From CBDBND01 sp965262665 (GTDB taxonomy: Bacteria > Pseudomonadota > Alphaproteobacteria > Rhodospirillales > Rhodospirillaceae): 64,000 nucleotides of DNA. Both the position numbers and the translations under genes were made by a program. Location: the NCBI GenBank assembly GCA_965262665.1, contig CBDHFR010000004.1, positions 1,178,001 to 1,242,000 of the forward strand, written 5' to 3'. The notes beneath the pieces were generated by a model. That model did no database searches. It had not been told where the DNA came from and worked only from the letters and a program-made list of their open reading frames with translations. Positions 1 through 9,065 of this stretch are shown one piece after another. Within the stretch, counting starts at the first letter, position 1. Every line of letters begins with the position of its first letter.

Positions 1-760
1 CCGGATCGGGAGCAGATAGATCACCTTTCAATAGGACGACGTGCTCGATACCTGAAAGTGTGTTCTTGTAGATGCGTAGAGTCCAATCGCCACCGTATTC
101 CGATTTAAACGGTCGTTCTGCCGTCATCTCAATAAACTTGTCGTTTTGTCGCCTATAGGCGATGAGGTCGGCGATGGTCGCCAGCTTGAGCCCGTGTTTT
201 TGTGCGAAGGAAATCAAATCGGGCATACGCGCCATGCTGCCGTCATCGTTCATGATTTCACAAATCACACCAGCAGCGGTCAGTCCAGACATCCGGCAAA
301 TATCGACCGCGGCTTCCGTATGTCCGGCACGCACCAGCACACCGCCGTCGCGGGCCATGAGTGGAAAAACATGGCCCGGAGTGGCCAAGTCACTCCGGGC
401 CTTCGCCGGATCGATGGCCACAGAAATGGTATGGGCTCGGTCTGAGGCAGAAATGCCAGTGGTTACACCGTTGGCTGCTTCAATGCTGACGGTAAAGGCG
501 GTAGCTAAGCGCGACTGATTGTGCGCTTCCATGAGCGGCAAATTCAGTTCCTGGCAACGATCATGGGTAAGGGCTAAACACACTAAACCACGAGCATGCG
601 TGGCCATGAAATTGATGGCGTCAGGTGTCGCCATTTGCGCCGGAATGATGATGTCTCCTTCATTCTCCCGATCTTCATCGTCGACGAGAATGAACATCCT
701 GCCATTGCGGGCGTCCTCGAGGATTTCCTCTATGGAAGACAAGTATTCTGAATAGGGCAC
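1..760 (-). CDS. ribB: 3,4-dihydroxy-2-butanone 4-phosphate synthase (RibB / RibBA), 3' part outside window
   Basis: Converts ribulose 5-phosphate to 3,4-dihydroxy-2-butanone 4-phosphate plus formate, the four-carbon unit of riboflavin. My minus-strand translation from position 760 gives an N-terminal region with the conserved acidic loop VDDEDRENEGD near residues 18-28, followed by NFMATHARGL, TAFTVSIEA, GHVFPL, GHTEAAVD and GVICEIMN, all diagnostic of the RibB fold. The reading frame runs off the left edge, so it is unclear whether a GTP cyclohydrolase II-like domain follows; about 253 codons are visible and the last 50 or so are past the usual end of the RibB core, which favours a RibBA-type fusion. 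The GTG at 760 is the only sensible start ahead of the acidic loop and lies 5 bp after the ribE stop, so translation is probably coupled. Confidence 0.93.
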   Translation of the reverse strand, partial: MPYSEYLSSIEEILEDARNGRMFILVDDEDRENEGDIIIPAQMATPDAINFMATHARGLVCLALTHDRCQELNLPLMEAHNQSRLATAFTVSIEAANGVTTGISASDRAHTISVAIDPAKARSDLATPGHVFPLMARDGGVLVRAGHTEAAVDICRMSGLTAAGVICEIMNDDGSMARMPDLISFAQKHGLKLATIADLIAYRRQNDKFIEMTAERPFKSEYGGDWTLRIYKNTLSGIEHVVLLKGDLSAPDP

Positions 761-765
761 GGTGA

Positions 766-1362
766 TCAGTTTTCCGGCGATGGCAAAAGCCGCGCAACAT
801 AGCGCGCAAGCATGTCTATTTCTATGTTTACGCCATCACCCTTACGCAGAGTGCCAAGGGTCGTCACCGCACTGGTGTGGGGAATAATATTGACGCCGAA
901 GGTGTCCTCTTTCACTTCATTCACGGTGAGGGAAACCCCATCGATTGCCACTGACCCTTTTTCCGCGATAAAGCGGATAAACTCTTTTGGCACTGTGAAG
1001 GAAGGGCGAGTGGAGTCTCCATCAGGTTCAATGCCACTCACGACAGCCACGCAGTCCACATGGCCGGAGACCAGATGGCCGCCAAGTTCATCGCCAAGTT
1101 TCAGGGACCGTTCCAGATTGACAGTCTGTCCCGTCTGCCATTGACCAAGCGTCGTGCAGTCTAGGGTTTCGCGTGAAACATCGACCTCAAACTGATCCGC
1201 GCCCATTTTGACCGCAGTCAAGCAACATCCATTGCACGCTATGGAAGCGCCAATGTCGATGTTTTTCGGATCAAAGTGAGTACGGATAGCAAAACGAACA
1301 CCCACGTCGCCCGCAGAAATGGCAGCGACCTCGCCCTGATCCGTGATGATGCCTGTAAACAT
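766..1362 (-). CDS. ribE: riboflavin synthase alpha chain
   Basis: Dismutates two 6,7-dimethyl-8-ribityllumazine molecules to riboflavin and a pyrimidine that is recycled. The 198-residue product begins with the family signature MFTGII and has two homologous lumazine-binding repeats (roughly residues 1-95 and 96-190), with GCCLTAV in the first and GVSLTVNEV in the second. Length is normal for the trimeric alpha-type enzyme. It sits 2 bp downstream of ribD and 5 bp upstream of ribB, so the three form one minus-strand riboflavin operon. No FMN riboswitch is visible between these genes. Confidence 0.96.
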   Translation of the reverse strand: MFTGIITDQGEVAAISAGDVGVRFAIRTHFDPKNIDIGASIACNGCCLTAVKMGADQFEVDVSRETLDCTTLGQWQTGQTVNLERSLKLGDELGGHLVSGHVDCVAVVSGIEPDGDSTRPSFTVPKEFIRFIAEKGSVAIDGVSLTVNEVKEDTFGVNIIPHTSAVTTLGTLRKGDGVNIEIDMLARYVARLLPSPEN

Positions 1363-1364
1363 CT

Positions 1365-2489
1365 CTAAAAACTGGTTGGACGGTCGAGAATTTCAAGTAA
1401 ATCAGGACCCAAATACCGCGTGTTGGACCTTTGGAACCTAGGACTGTCCGACAGTTGGGCAAATTCGAGGCCAGCGACCGCCGAGATGCCGTCTCCGCCA
1501 ATGAAGAACGGCGCCTGCAGTGCATAAATCCGGTCGACTAAGTCGTCGTGCAGGAATGAGGCTGTGAGATTGCTCCCTCCCTCCACCAGGATCCGCGTCA
1601 TGCCCCGTTCCGCCAGTAGCGACGTCGCCGCACGTGCAAACGCGTGATCACTGGGATCGGCGGCAATCAAAACGTCCGCGCCAAAATCTTTTAAAGCGGC
1701 GACGTGTTCAGCGTTTGCGCTTGTTGACGTCACGATCCACGTGGGAACCGTCGCAGCAGTCGTAACCAATTTTGCCGTCAGCGGCGTCCTCAGTCGGCGG
1801 TCAAAGGCTACCCGAACCGGTTGTGCTGATGGGTCGCCTGCCAGTCCAGGCAACCGACACGTAAGCTTGGGGTCATCTGACAAAACTGTTCCAGAGCCGA
1901 CGACAATCGCATCGTGGGTGGCGCGCAGAAAATGACCATAACGGCGTGCATCTTCGCTTGTGATCCATTGGCTTTCACCGCTCGCCATAGCGATGCGGCC
2001 ATCCATGCTGGTCGCCATTTTCAAGGCAATGAACGGTAATCCGTGATGAGTCCGCTTAAAGTACCCAGCATTGACTGAGTTACCCTGGTCTTGAAGAACA
2101 CCCGTGACAACATCGATACTGGCGTCTTCCAAAGCCGCGATGCCGCCGCCATCGACACGGTCGTCGGGATCCGCGCTGGCGATGACAACACGGCTTACGC
2201 CAGCCGCGATGAGAGCATCCGCGCACGGCGGTGTTTGGCCTTGATGGCAGCAGGGTTCGAGTGTGACATAGGCTGTCGCACCACGGGCTTGCTCCCCAGC
2301 TCTATTCAAGGCCTCGGTTTCGGCGTGTGGCCGCCCGCCGGGTTGAGTCCAACCCCGGCCGACAATGTGGCCATTATTGACCAACACGCAGCCAACAGAC
2401 GGATTGGGAGCCGTAGTCCCCAGTCCGCGAGACGCTAGCGCCAAGGCGGTCGTCATGAACGCCTGGTCCCGCGCCTCAGATGCGGTCAT
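1365..2489 (-). CDS. ribD: bifunctional diaminohydroxyphosphoribosylaminopyrimidine deaminase / 5-amino-6-(5-phosphoribosylamino)uracil reductase
   Basis: Carries out the second and third steps of riboflavin synthesis from the GTP branch. The N-terminal deaminase domain (about residues 1-150) has the zinc ligands HAE and PCCHQGQTPPC, and the C-terminal reductase domain (about 155-374) has the MATSMDGRIA and LVEGGSNL motifs of the RibD_C/DHFR-like fold. The 374-residue length is standard. The start ATG at 2489 overlaps the nrdR stop by 4 bp (ATGA), so it is translationally coupled to nrdR, an arrangement common in alphaproteobacteria. Confidence 0.97.
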   Translation of the reverse strand: MTASEARDQAFMTTALALASRGLGTTAPNPSVGCVLVNNGHIVGRGWTQPGGRPHAETEALNRAGEQARGATAYVTLEPCCHQGQTPPCADALIAAGVSRVVIASADPDDRVDGGGIAALEDASIDVVTGVLQDQGNSVNAGYFKRTHHGLPFIALKMATSMDGRIAMASGESQWITSEDARRYGHFLRATHDAIVVGSGTVLSDDPKLTCRLPGLAGDPSAQPVRVAFDRRLRTPLTAKLVTTAATVPTWIVTSTSANAEHVAALKDFGADVLIAADPSDHAFARAATSLLAERGMTRILVEGGSNLTASFLHDDLVDRIYALQAPFFIGGDGISAVAGLEFAQLSDSPRFQRSNTRYLGPDLLEILDRPTSF

Positions 2490-2953
2490 GAATCGCCGTC
2501 CGCCTCTTCCGTTATGGTCTCAACAAAATTCTCGAAGTCTTTGAGTTCACGGAAGTTTTTATACACTGAAGCAAATCGGATATAGGCCACTTTGTCGAGG
2601 CCTTCGAGGGCTTCCATGACCATCTCGCCGACCACTGCCGACGGAATTTCACTTTCGCCCATGCTTTCCATGCGGCGCTGGATGCCGTTGACCACACGTT
2701 CAATCCGCTCTTCGTCCACGGGACGCTTACGGCAGGCGATGATCAATGAGCGCGCCAATTTATCGCGATCAAAAGGAACCCGTTGTCCACCTTTCTTGGT
2801 GATGACGAGGTCGCGCAATTGCACTCGCTCAAATGTCGTAAACCGGGCAGCACAGGCCGGACAAAAACGCCGCCGCCTGATCGCAGCGTTGTCTTCGGTC
2901 GGCCGGGAGTCTTTCACTTGTGTATCAAGACCCCCGCAATACGGACAGCGCAT
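2486..2953 (-). CDS. nrdR: transcriptional repressor NrdR
   Basis: Zinc-finger/ATP-cone repressor that senses dNTP/ATP balance and represses ribonucleotide reductase genes. The 155-residue product starts MRCPYCG and has the Cys4 zinc ribbon (C3, C6, C31, C34) followed by the ATP-cone (about residues 48-138) with VITKKGGQRVPFDRDKL and VAYIRFASVYKNF. Length and layout are canonical. It lies 31 bp downstream of glyA, the usual glyA-nrdR-ribD order in this class. No NrdR box is seen next to its own start; its targets are outside this window. Confidence 0.97.
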   Translation of the reverse strand: MRCPYCGGLDTQVKDSRPTEDNAAIRRRRFCPACAARFTTFERVQLRDLVITKKGGQRVPFDRDKLARSLIIACRKRPVDEERIERVVNGIQRRMESMGESEIPSAVVGEMVMEALEGLDKVAYIRFASVYKNFRELKDFENFVETITEEADGDS

Positions 2954-2984
2954 GGTTCTCCTCCCCTAGAGTTCTATCGCTGTA

Positions 2985-4268
2985 TCACGAATATATCGGA
3001 AACTTACGGCAAAGTTCTTCGGCTCGATCACGCACAGACGTTTCCGTTGAAGACGTATCGTCTGCATTGACAACCATGGCATCTAACACTTCGCAAATCA
3101 GTTCGCCAACATACCGGAATTCATCAACACCGAAGCCCCGGGTTGTCCCCGCCGGTGTGCCCAAGCGAACACCGGACGTGACAACTGGTTTTTCAGTATC
3201 GAAAGGAATCCCGTTCTTGTTGCAGGTGATACCAGCCCGTTCAAGCGCCTTCTCAACCTTGTTCCCCTTCAGTCCTTTGGGCCGCAGATCGACCAGCATG
3301 AGGTGGGTATCGGTGCCGCCGGTGACAATATCAACCCCGCCGGACACCAGCGTTTCCGCCAGTACTTTGGCATTGTCCACCACCTGCTGGGCGTAGACTT
3401 TAAATTCTGGCTTCAAGGCCTCGCCGAACGCCACCGCCTTCGCCGCAATGACGTGCATGAGCGGCCCGCCTTGCAATCCGGGGAAGATGGCCGAATTGAG
3501 TTTTTTTACAAAGCCGTCGTTGTTGGACAGGATCATCCCGCCGCGTGGTCCGCGCAGAGTTTTGTGTGTGGTGGTGGTAACCACATCCGCATAGGGCAAC
3601 GGGCTGGGGTGAATGCCGGCGGCCACCAATCCTGCGAAATGTGCCATATCCACCATGAGATGAGCGTTAACGCTGTCGGTAATATCGCGAAATTTCTTGA
3701 AGTCGATCACCCGGGGGTACGCCGATCCGCCGGCAATGATGACTTTCGGCTTGTGCTCCTTGGCGAGGCTTTCGACTTCGTCAAAATCGATCAGGTAGTC
3801 CTGCCGCCGCACACCGTATTGAACAGCGTTGAACCACTTGCCGGATATGTTGGGCGACGCGCCATGGGTCAAATGGCCGCCCGCGTCTAATGACATCCCC
3901 ATCAGCGTCTCACCCGGCTTCAAGAGAGCGAGAAAGACCGCTTCATTGGCCTGGGCACCGGCATGGGGTTGCACATTGGCGTAAGAACACTCGAACAGCG
4001 TCTTTGCCCGTTCGATGGCTAGGTTTTCCGCAATGTCCACGGCCTCACAGCCGCCATAATAACGTTTTCCGGGATACCCTTCTGCATATTTGTTGGTCAG
4101 CATGGAACCGACCACTTCCAGCACCGCTTTCGAAACAATGTTTTCAGACGCGATCAGTTCAATTTGATTTCGTTGCCGCGCCAGTTCTTCACCGACCGCG
4201 CCCATCACTTCAGGATCACTAGCAGACAGTGAGGAACCAAAGAATGAAGGCTGGACGACGTAGTTCAT
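2985..4268 (-). CDS. glyA: serine hydroxymethyltransferase
   Basis: PLP enzyme interconverting serine and glycine while loading tetrahydrofolate with a one-carbon unit. I place the start at the ATG at 4268, giving 427 residues. Longer frames upstream run antisense through rpiB and have no family similarity. Recognisable motifs are ELIASENIVSKAVLE, GKRYYGG, AHFAGLVAAG and TTTTHKTLRGPRGG, with the PLP lysine at about K236. rpiB lies 49 bp upstream on the same strand and nrdR 31 bp downstream, so one operon is likely. Confidence 0.98.
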   Translation of the reverse strand: MNYVVQPSFFGSSLSASDPEVMGAVGEELARQRNQIELIASENIVSKAVLEVVGSMLTNKYAEGYPGKRYYGGCEAVDIAENLAIERAKTLFECSYANVQPHAGAQANEAVFLALLKPGETLMGMSLDAGGHLTHGASPNISGKWFNAVQYGVRRQDYLIDFDEVESLAKEHKPKVIIAGGSAYPRVIDFKKFRDITDSVNAHLMVDMAHFAGLVAAGIHPSPLPYADVVTTTTHKTLRGPRGGMILSNNDGFVKKLNSAIFPGLQGGPLMHVIAAKAVAFGEALKPEFKVYAQQVVDNAKVLAETLVSGGVDIVTGGTDTHLMLVDLRPKGLKGNKVEKALERAGITCNKNGIPFDTEKPVVTSGVRLGTPAGTTRGFGVDEFRYVGELICEVLDAMVVNADDTSSTETSVRDRAEELCRKFPIYS

Positions 4269-4317
4269 AATCGAGAAATCCTTTTGCTTGCTGTTTTTGG
4301 GGTGCTGGCTTGTGCGC

Positions 4318-4779
4318 CTAAGCCGCACCCAATTTGTCGACGCGCCGCTGGTGCCGGCCACCGTCAAATGGTGTTGAGAAAAATGTCTTGAGACACGCGC
4401 GGGCAGTCTCGCTCTCCGTGACTCGAGCGCCAACGGCCATGACGTTGGCATCATTATGGGCCCGGGCCATTTCCGCGGTGACCGGATCATGGACCAAAGC
4501 CGCGCGCACGGTCGGCACCCGATTGGCCGCGATGCTGATGCCGATCCCGGTACCGCATACGGCAACGCCAGCTTTGGCCTGACCGGCCGCTACGGCACCA
4601 GCCAATGCCCGGCCAAAATCCGGATAATCCACTGACGCCTCATCGTTCGTTCCCAGGTCTAGCACTGTGAAACCCATGTCCTCCAAGTCATGGCGGAGCG
4701 TCTCCTTGAGCGTGAATCCAGCATGATCGCTGGCGATGGCGACGGTCTCACCCGCCTGCACAAAGTCCTGGTCTGTCAT
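4318..4779 (-). CDS. rpiB: ribose 5-phosphate isomerase B
   Basis: Interconverts ribose 5-phosphate and ribulose 5-phosphate in the non-oxidative pentose phosphate pathway; ribulose 5-phosphate also feeds RibB, encoded about 4 kb away. The ATG at 4779 gives 153 residues with the LacA/RpiB hallmarks ASDHAGF near the N-terminus and GVAVCGTGIG with catalytic C75, then ARAHNDANV. The frame is open further upstream, but that extension lacks family similarity and the chosen length is the family norm. Confidence 0.95.
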   Translation of the reverse strand: MTDQDFVQAGETVAIASDHAGFTLKETLRHDLEDMGFTVLDLGTNDEASVDYPDFGRALAGAVAAGQAKAGVAVCGTGIGISIAANRVPTVRAALVHDPVTAEMARAHNDANVMAVGARVTESETARACLKTFFSTPFDGGRHQRRVDKLGAA

Positions 4780-4882
4780 GCTGGAATCGCCTGCGTCTGC
4801 CGCAGACTCCTTACGTCCCAAGATATGGCCCGGAGTACCACATATGGCCTCAGCTTGCCAATGGACCACTAGAGGCCTTTGG

Positions 4883-5131
4883 CTACCGTTTGGCTTGGCG
4901 TTCAGTCTCTTTTTTGGCCATAACGTAGCGTAGTTTGCGGATGGCATTGATTTTCAAGGAGTACAGGCTCATCCATGGCGCCCCCACCACCACGATCTCC
5001 GTGTTGGAATTGGGATCGACCGCACACACCCGGACAGAATTGCCGATCTGCTGGATCTCAAAAAGGACCTCACTCAGGTCGACATGGCCGTAAGGTCCGC
5101 GGTTTGTCTCTCGCAAATTTTTCATCTTCAT
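4883..5131 (-). CDS. small conserved protein, DUF6898-like
   Basis: About 82 residues from the ATG at 5131 (or 80 from the next ATG at 5125). The product contains VLFEIQQIGNSVRVCAVD and a C-terminal basic helix NAIRKLRYVMAKK. I recall similar short proteins annotated as DUF6898 beside rpiB/glyA in Rhodospirillales-like genomes, so I treat it as a conserved gene of unknown function. It is on the same strand as rpiB, 103 bp upstream, and may be the first gene of that transcript. The family name is from memory and should be tested with a profile search. Confidence 0.62.
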   Translation of the reverse strand: MKMKNLRETNRGPYGHVDLSEVLFEIQQIGNSVRVCAVDPNSNTEIVVVGAPWMSLYSLKINAIRKLRYVMAKKETERQAKR

Positions 5132-5206
5132 CGCGACGCACTTTTCATCCACCAGCGATGGCGGACAGTAGCAAAAATCGGATAGAAAATAGTCTGCCCT
5201 TTCACA

Positions 5207-7606
5207 ATGGTCGAGACATCCGTGCACTGGCTCAAGCGAATTGGACTAATCTTTATAGCCTTAATCATCGTTGTTGCGGGCGGCAGCGCATGGATGATCT
5301 GGCGTTCTCTTCCGCATGTTGATGGTACCATCAAACTCAATGGGCCGGAATCGGCAATAATCATCACGCGGGACACGCACGGAATCCCCTTTATCCGCGC
5401 CGCATCGGAAGGTGATGCGTTCTTTGCCTTGGGGTACGTCCACGCCCAGGACCGTCTGTTTCAAATGGAATTCATGCGCCGTTTAGGAGCTGGTCGGTTG
5501 GCCGAAGTCTTGGGTGCGCGGGCTCTTGGATCTGACCGCTTCATGCGCACCCTGGGTCTCTACCGTCACGCCCAAGCGAATGTGGCGGTATTGGATCAAA
5601 CCACCCAAAACCTACTCGCGCGCTATGCGGACGGGGTCAACGCCTGGCTCGATACGCGCCCTCACCCGCTACCGCCAGAGTTTCAGCTCTTACAGTTTTC
5701 ACCGGAGCCATGGGTGCCGGCCGACAGTTTAGTTTGGCAAAAGTTGATGAGTCTGTCTCTGGCAGGGAATTGGCGAGAAGAGCTCTTGCGTGCCCAGTTG
5801 CTGCAGAACCTCTCACCGGATCAAGTCGCGCAGTTGTGGCCCGATGCCAATCCGAACTCCCTGACGACAATTGCATCAGTCGAACATTCTGTCCCGCCAC
5901 AGATCATCACAAACCTGATCAAAGCAATAGATCAATACGCACCGCCGACCTTGGCGTCGAACATCTGGGCCGTCGACGGACAACACACCGCCAGCGGCAA
6001 ACCATTGCTTGCGAATGACCCTCATCTCGGTTTTCAAGCGCCGTTGGTGTGGTACTTGGTGCGCATGGATTGGCCCGGCGGCACCCGTGTTGGGGGAACT
6101 ACACCAGGCGTTCCGTTCGCTCTTGTCGGCCACAACGGTCATGTGTCTTGGGGTGTCACCACCACCCACGCTGATCTTCAGGATTTATTCATTGAACGGC
6201 CTACCGCTGACGGCCGTTACCTCACCCCTAACGGTCCCAGACCTTTCACAGAGCGGCAGGAGAACATAGTCGTCCGATTTGGCGAACCGGCAACCCTGAC
6301 GGTGCGTTCAACCCGCCATGGCCCTGTGGTCAGTGATCTTGCCGCATTCAGGCAAGTAAACGCTCAACCAGATACGGTGCTGGCTTTGTCCGCCACCATG
6401 CTCAGAGACGACGACCGCACGGCTGAAGGGATCTACCGTGTCTCTAACGCCCGGACAGTGGAGGATGTGCGATCGGCGCTGGTCTTGTTTGAAGGCCCGC
6501 AACAGAATTTTATCTATGCGGACGTCCTTGGCGGCATCGGCTACACGGCGGCAGCCAAGGTCCCAATCCGGCATGATGGCAACGGTACGGTTCCCGTTCC
6601 GGGTGATAGCGGCGCCTTCGATTGGCGAGGGTGGGTTCCCTATGAGGAATTGCCGCACAGCCTACGGCCTGCTTCCGGAAGATTGGTCAACGCGAACAAC
6701 CAGCCTGCGCCGCTTGATTATCCACACTTGATTGCCGCCTCGTTCCCCGAGGAATATCGGGCGCAGCGGATCGAAGAACGTCTCGACGGAATGGCCGGAA
6801 CCGGCGCAACGGCACAGGACATGCTTGCCATTCAATTGGACAGTCAGTCGGCTATGGCCCGCGACCTCCTCCCGTTGCTCTTAGTCGACGCAACCCCTAA
6901 CAGCGCCATGGGGCGAAACGCTTTGGCTTTGCTTCGGGAGTGGGACGGCACCATGGATCGCCACTATCCCGAACCGCTGATCTTCCTGGCCTGGATGGAT
7001 GAGATCAAGAAAGCGATCTTGGCTGATGACCTTGGGTCCGCGTACTCCTCCTTCTGGGGTGGCCGGATACGGTTGATCAAATCCATTCTGACGGATCAGA
7101 CGCACTGGTGTGATGTTAATACATCGCAGGCTATTGAAACCTGTTCCAATGTTATTTCCAAGGCGCTGGATAGCGCTGTTGCCTGGTTATCGGAACGACC
7201 CGAACTGGAAGGCCAAGAGCTGCAAGATTGGCGTTGGGGGGCCTTTCATAAAGCCCACTTTGCCCACAGTCTGTTTGGCTTCATCCCTGGACTATCGACA
7301 TTGACCACCGTGGAAATTGAGACCGATGGGTCGGATCACACGGTCAATCGCGGGGGCTATCGGTCGACCAAAGGCCGTGCCCCGTTCCGCCATGGCCACG
7401 GCGCCGGGCTTAGAGCGGTTTTCGATCTGGCGGATCTCAATCAGTCCCGGTTCGTCATAGCGTTGGGACAATCCGGCCACCCCGCATCGGAGCACTATGA
7501 TGACCTGAACCTGATGTGGCGGGATGGAGGATCTCTGACTCTTCCAGCCAAGCCTTTGAATCCTATTGCAACGCTGACCCTGGAACCGCTTTCCAAAACC
7601 AATTGA
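5207..7606 (+). CDS. penicillin acylase family protein (Ntn hydrolase, peptidase S45)
   Basis: Predicted periplasmic amidase that matures by self-cleavage into alpha and beta chains. The 799-residue precursor has one N-terminal membrane segment (about residues 12-30). The alpha region carries the GIPFIRAAS and GYVHAQDRLFQME motifs typical of S45 enzymes. The new N-terminus of the beta chain would be S251 in LASNIWAVDG, followed by LANDPHLGF and VGHNGHVSWGVT. Natural substrates of such proteins include N-acyl-homoserine lactones, penicillins and other acyl amides; nothing here decides between them. It is divergent from the DUF6898-like gene (76 bp apart) and stops 6 bp before an IS630 insertion, but the gene itself is intact. 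Confidence 0.93.
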   Translation: MVETSVHWLKRIGLIFIALIIVVAGGSAWMIWRSLPHVDGTIKLNGPESAIIITRDTHGIPFIRAASEGDAFFALGYVHAQDRLFQMEFMRRLGAGRLAEVLGARALGSDRFMRTLGLYRHAQANVAVLDQTTQNLLARYADGVNAWLDTRPHPLPPEFQLLQFSPEPWVPADSLVWQKLMSLSLAGNWREELLRAQLLQNLSPDQVAQLWPDANPNSLTTIASVEHSVPPQIITNLIKAIDQYAPPTLASNIWAVDGQHTASGKPLLANDPHLGFQAPLVWYLVRMDWPGGTRVGGTTPGVPFALVGHNGHVSWGVTTTHADLQDLFIERPTADGRYLTPNGPRPFTERQENIVVRFGEPATLTVRSTRHGPVVSDLAAFRQVNAQPDTVLALSATMLRDDDRTAEGIYRVSNARTVEDVRSALVLFEGPQQNFIYADVLGGIGYTAAAKVPIRHDGNGTVPVPGDSGAFDWRGWVPYEELPHSLRPASGRLVNANNQPAPLDYPHLIAASFPEEYRAQRIEERLDGMAGTGATAQDMLAIQLDSQSAMARDLLPLLLVDATPNSAMGRNALALLREWDGTMDRHYPEPLIFLAWMDEIKKAILADDLGSAYSSFWGGRIRLIKSILTDQTHWCDVNTSQAIETCSNVISKALDSAVAWLSERPELEGQELQDWRWGAFHKAHFAHSLFGFIPGLSTLTTVEIETDGSDHTVNRGGYRSTKGRAPFRHGHGAGLRAVFDLADLNQSRFVIALGQSGHPASEHYDDLNLMWRDGGSLTLPAKPLNPIATLTLEPLSKTN

Positions 7607-7612
7607 AACCCC

Positions 7613-8586
7613 TAGAGCGTTTCCGCGGTTGAATGAATCAAAATTTTGTTGTCATGGTCTTGGCGGACTGATTCGATAGCCGCTTTGGCGGGGGCATCGT
7701 GGCTGTATCGGAAGACCTGCGTATTCGTTTGGCGAGGAAAGTGGCGTCGGGCATGTCGCGCCGTCAGGCGGCGGCCCTTTTTGAGGTGAGCGCAAGCTCG
7801 GCGGTGCGGTATGGCGGGCGATATGAAGACGAGGGGACTGTCGCGGTCAAGCCACGGCCGTCGCGCCAGCGCCGTCTTGATCCTTGACGGCGAGGATATC
7901 CTGCGCTGGATTAAGGAGACGCCAGACCCGACACTGCAAGAGCTGTCTGAGCGTTTGGACGAAGTTCACCAAGTGATTGCGCCGACTTCGACGATTAATG
8001 ACTGGTTCCGCGCGCGCAAGATCAGCTTTAAAAAAACCGCCCACGCCAGTGAACAGGAACGCGCGGATGGGCAGGCAGCACGCGTGGTTTGGCGCCAACG
8101 TCAGGCCCGGCTCCCGGCCCATCCCGAGCGGGTCGGCAGGATCGTGTTCCTTGACGAAACAAGTATCAATACCAAAATGGCGCGCCTGCGGGGGCGCTGT
8201 CCCAGCGGCCAGCGGATGGTTGCCGCCATTCCCCATGGTCATTGGAAAACCATGACCTTCATTGCCGGATTGCGCGGTGACGGCCTGACCGCGCCCTGGG
8301 TGCCCTGATTTGATCGAGGGCGCCATGGACGGTGATGCATTCGAGCAGTACATCAAAACGCAACGCGCCCCGACCCTTCAAAAAGGCGCTGTTGTTGTCC
8401 CCGGCAATCTGCCGGCCGACAAACGCGACGGTGCCAGGCGGGCGGTTGAAAAGCGGGGCGCATGGCTTTTGTTCCTGCCGCCCTATGCGCCGGACTTCAA
8501 CCCGATCGAGCTCGCATTTTCAAAGTTCAAAGCTCACATGAAGCGCTTAAAACCCCGCACCATCGATGATCTGTGGAAAGCCGCCG
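7613..8586 (+). mobile_element. IS630-family element, copy 1 (degenerate, 3' end lost)
   Basis: The left end lies at a TA dinucleotide (7613-7614), the usual IS630 target. The first 300 bp or so are nearly identical to copies at 55949 and 63592 in this window. The right end is missing: similarity to IS630 transposase stops near 8586 inside a DDLWKAAG segment, and the following bases belong to motB. The left neighbour is the penicillin-acylase gene, not the 5' part of motB, so this copy marks a deletion or rearrangement junction rather than a simple insertion. Confidence 0.88.
7699..8586 (+). pseudogene. IS630 transposase, frameshifted and 3'-truncated
   Basis: Begins at GTG 7699 with a helix-turn-helix domain (RLARKVASGMSRRQAAALF). 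Compared with copies 2 and 3, it has one extra base near 7887 that stops the first frame; the homologous reading continues in another frame to about 8308 through FLDETSINTKM, then shifts again near 8303 into the segment LPPYAPDFNPIELAFSKFK. The DDE residues (DET, and E in FNPIE) can still be read, but no single frame encodes them. The C-terminal tail is absent because of the junction with motB. Confidence 0.88.
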
Positions 8587-9022
8587 GTATACGAGAGAGA
8601 TCATCGGTCTGGTCGCCCGTGTCATTAACCGTCTCCAAAATGAAATCAGCATTTCCGGCCACACGGATGCGACGCCCTTTGTCGACCCATCGGGCTACAG
8701 CAATTGGGAACTCAGCGCCGATCGGGCCCTGGCCACGCGACGTATTCTTCAAGATTTCGGAGTGGTGGAACGGCGGGTTGCCAAAGTCACCGGTCAGGCT
8801 GCAAACGAGCCCCTACTCGAAGACAACCCAACAGCACCGCAAAACAGGCGAATCAGCATTGTTTTATTGCGCAGCGACGGTAGCGAGGCCCAGCAAATTA
8901 ACCGTCTTCCGGACTTTTTAGAACCTGGTGCACCACAGCAACGCTTGCCGGAAACCCTTAGTTTTCTTGGTCTTTTCACAGATTCACCCCTTGCTAACCA
9001 GTTCCGGGCTATGCACTCTTGA
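8587..9022 (+). pseudogene. motB: motB remnant: C-terminal OmpA-like peptidoglycan-binding domain of the flagellar stator
   Basis: The readable part starts with TREIIGLVARVINRL and continues ISISGHTDATPF, YSNWELSADRALATRRIL and NRRISIVLLRS, which is the MotB version of the OmpA/MotB domain (the SISGHTDA and NWELSADRA phrases separate it from Pal and OmpA). The N-terminal membrane helix and plug region that make it a stator subunit are missing, replaced by the IS630 copy 1 end. No motA or other flagellar gene is visible in the window. It has no start codon of its own in a plausible context, so it is almost certainly non-functional. Confidence 0.82.
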
Positions 9023-9036
9023 GGCACAAGAGTTTT
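9015..9036 (+). terminator. probable rho-independent terminator after motB remnant
   Basis: A 7-bp stem (ACTCTTG, loop AGGCA, CAAGAGT) overlaps the stop codon of the motB remnant and is followed by TTTT. It separates the remnant from the transferase gene starting at 9066. Confidence 0.5.
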
Positions 9037-9065
9037 AGGCTGACGCGGCGTATCAACGGAATTCA

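Noticed and set aside
5207..7606. The acylase gene as an antibiotic-resistance penicillin acylase
   Set aside because: S45 family members act on many acyl amides, including homoserine lactones; no residue pattern here supports a beta-lactam-specific role.
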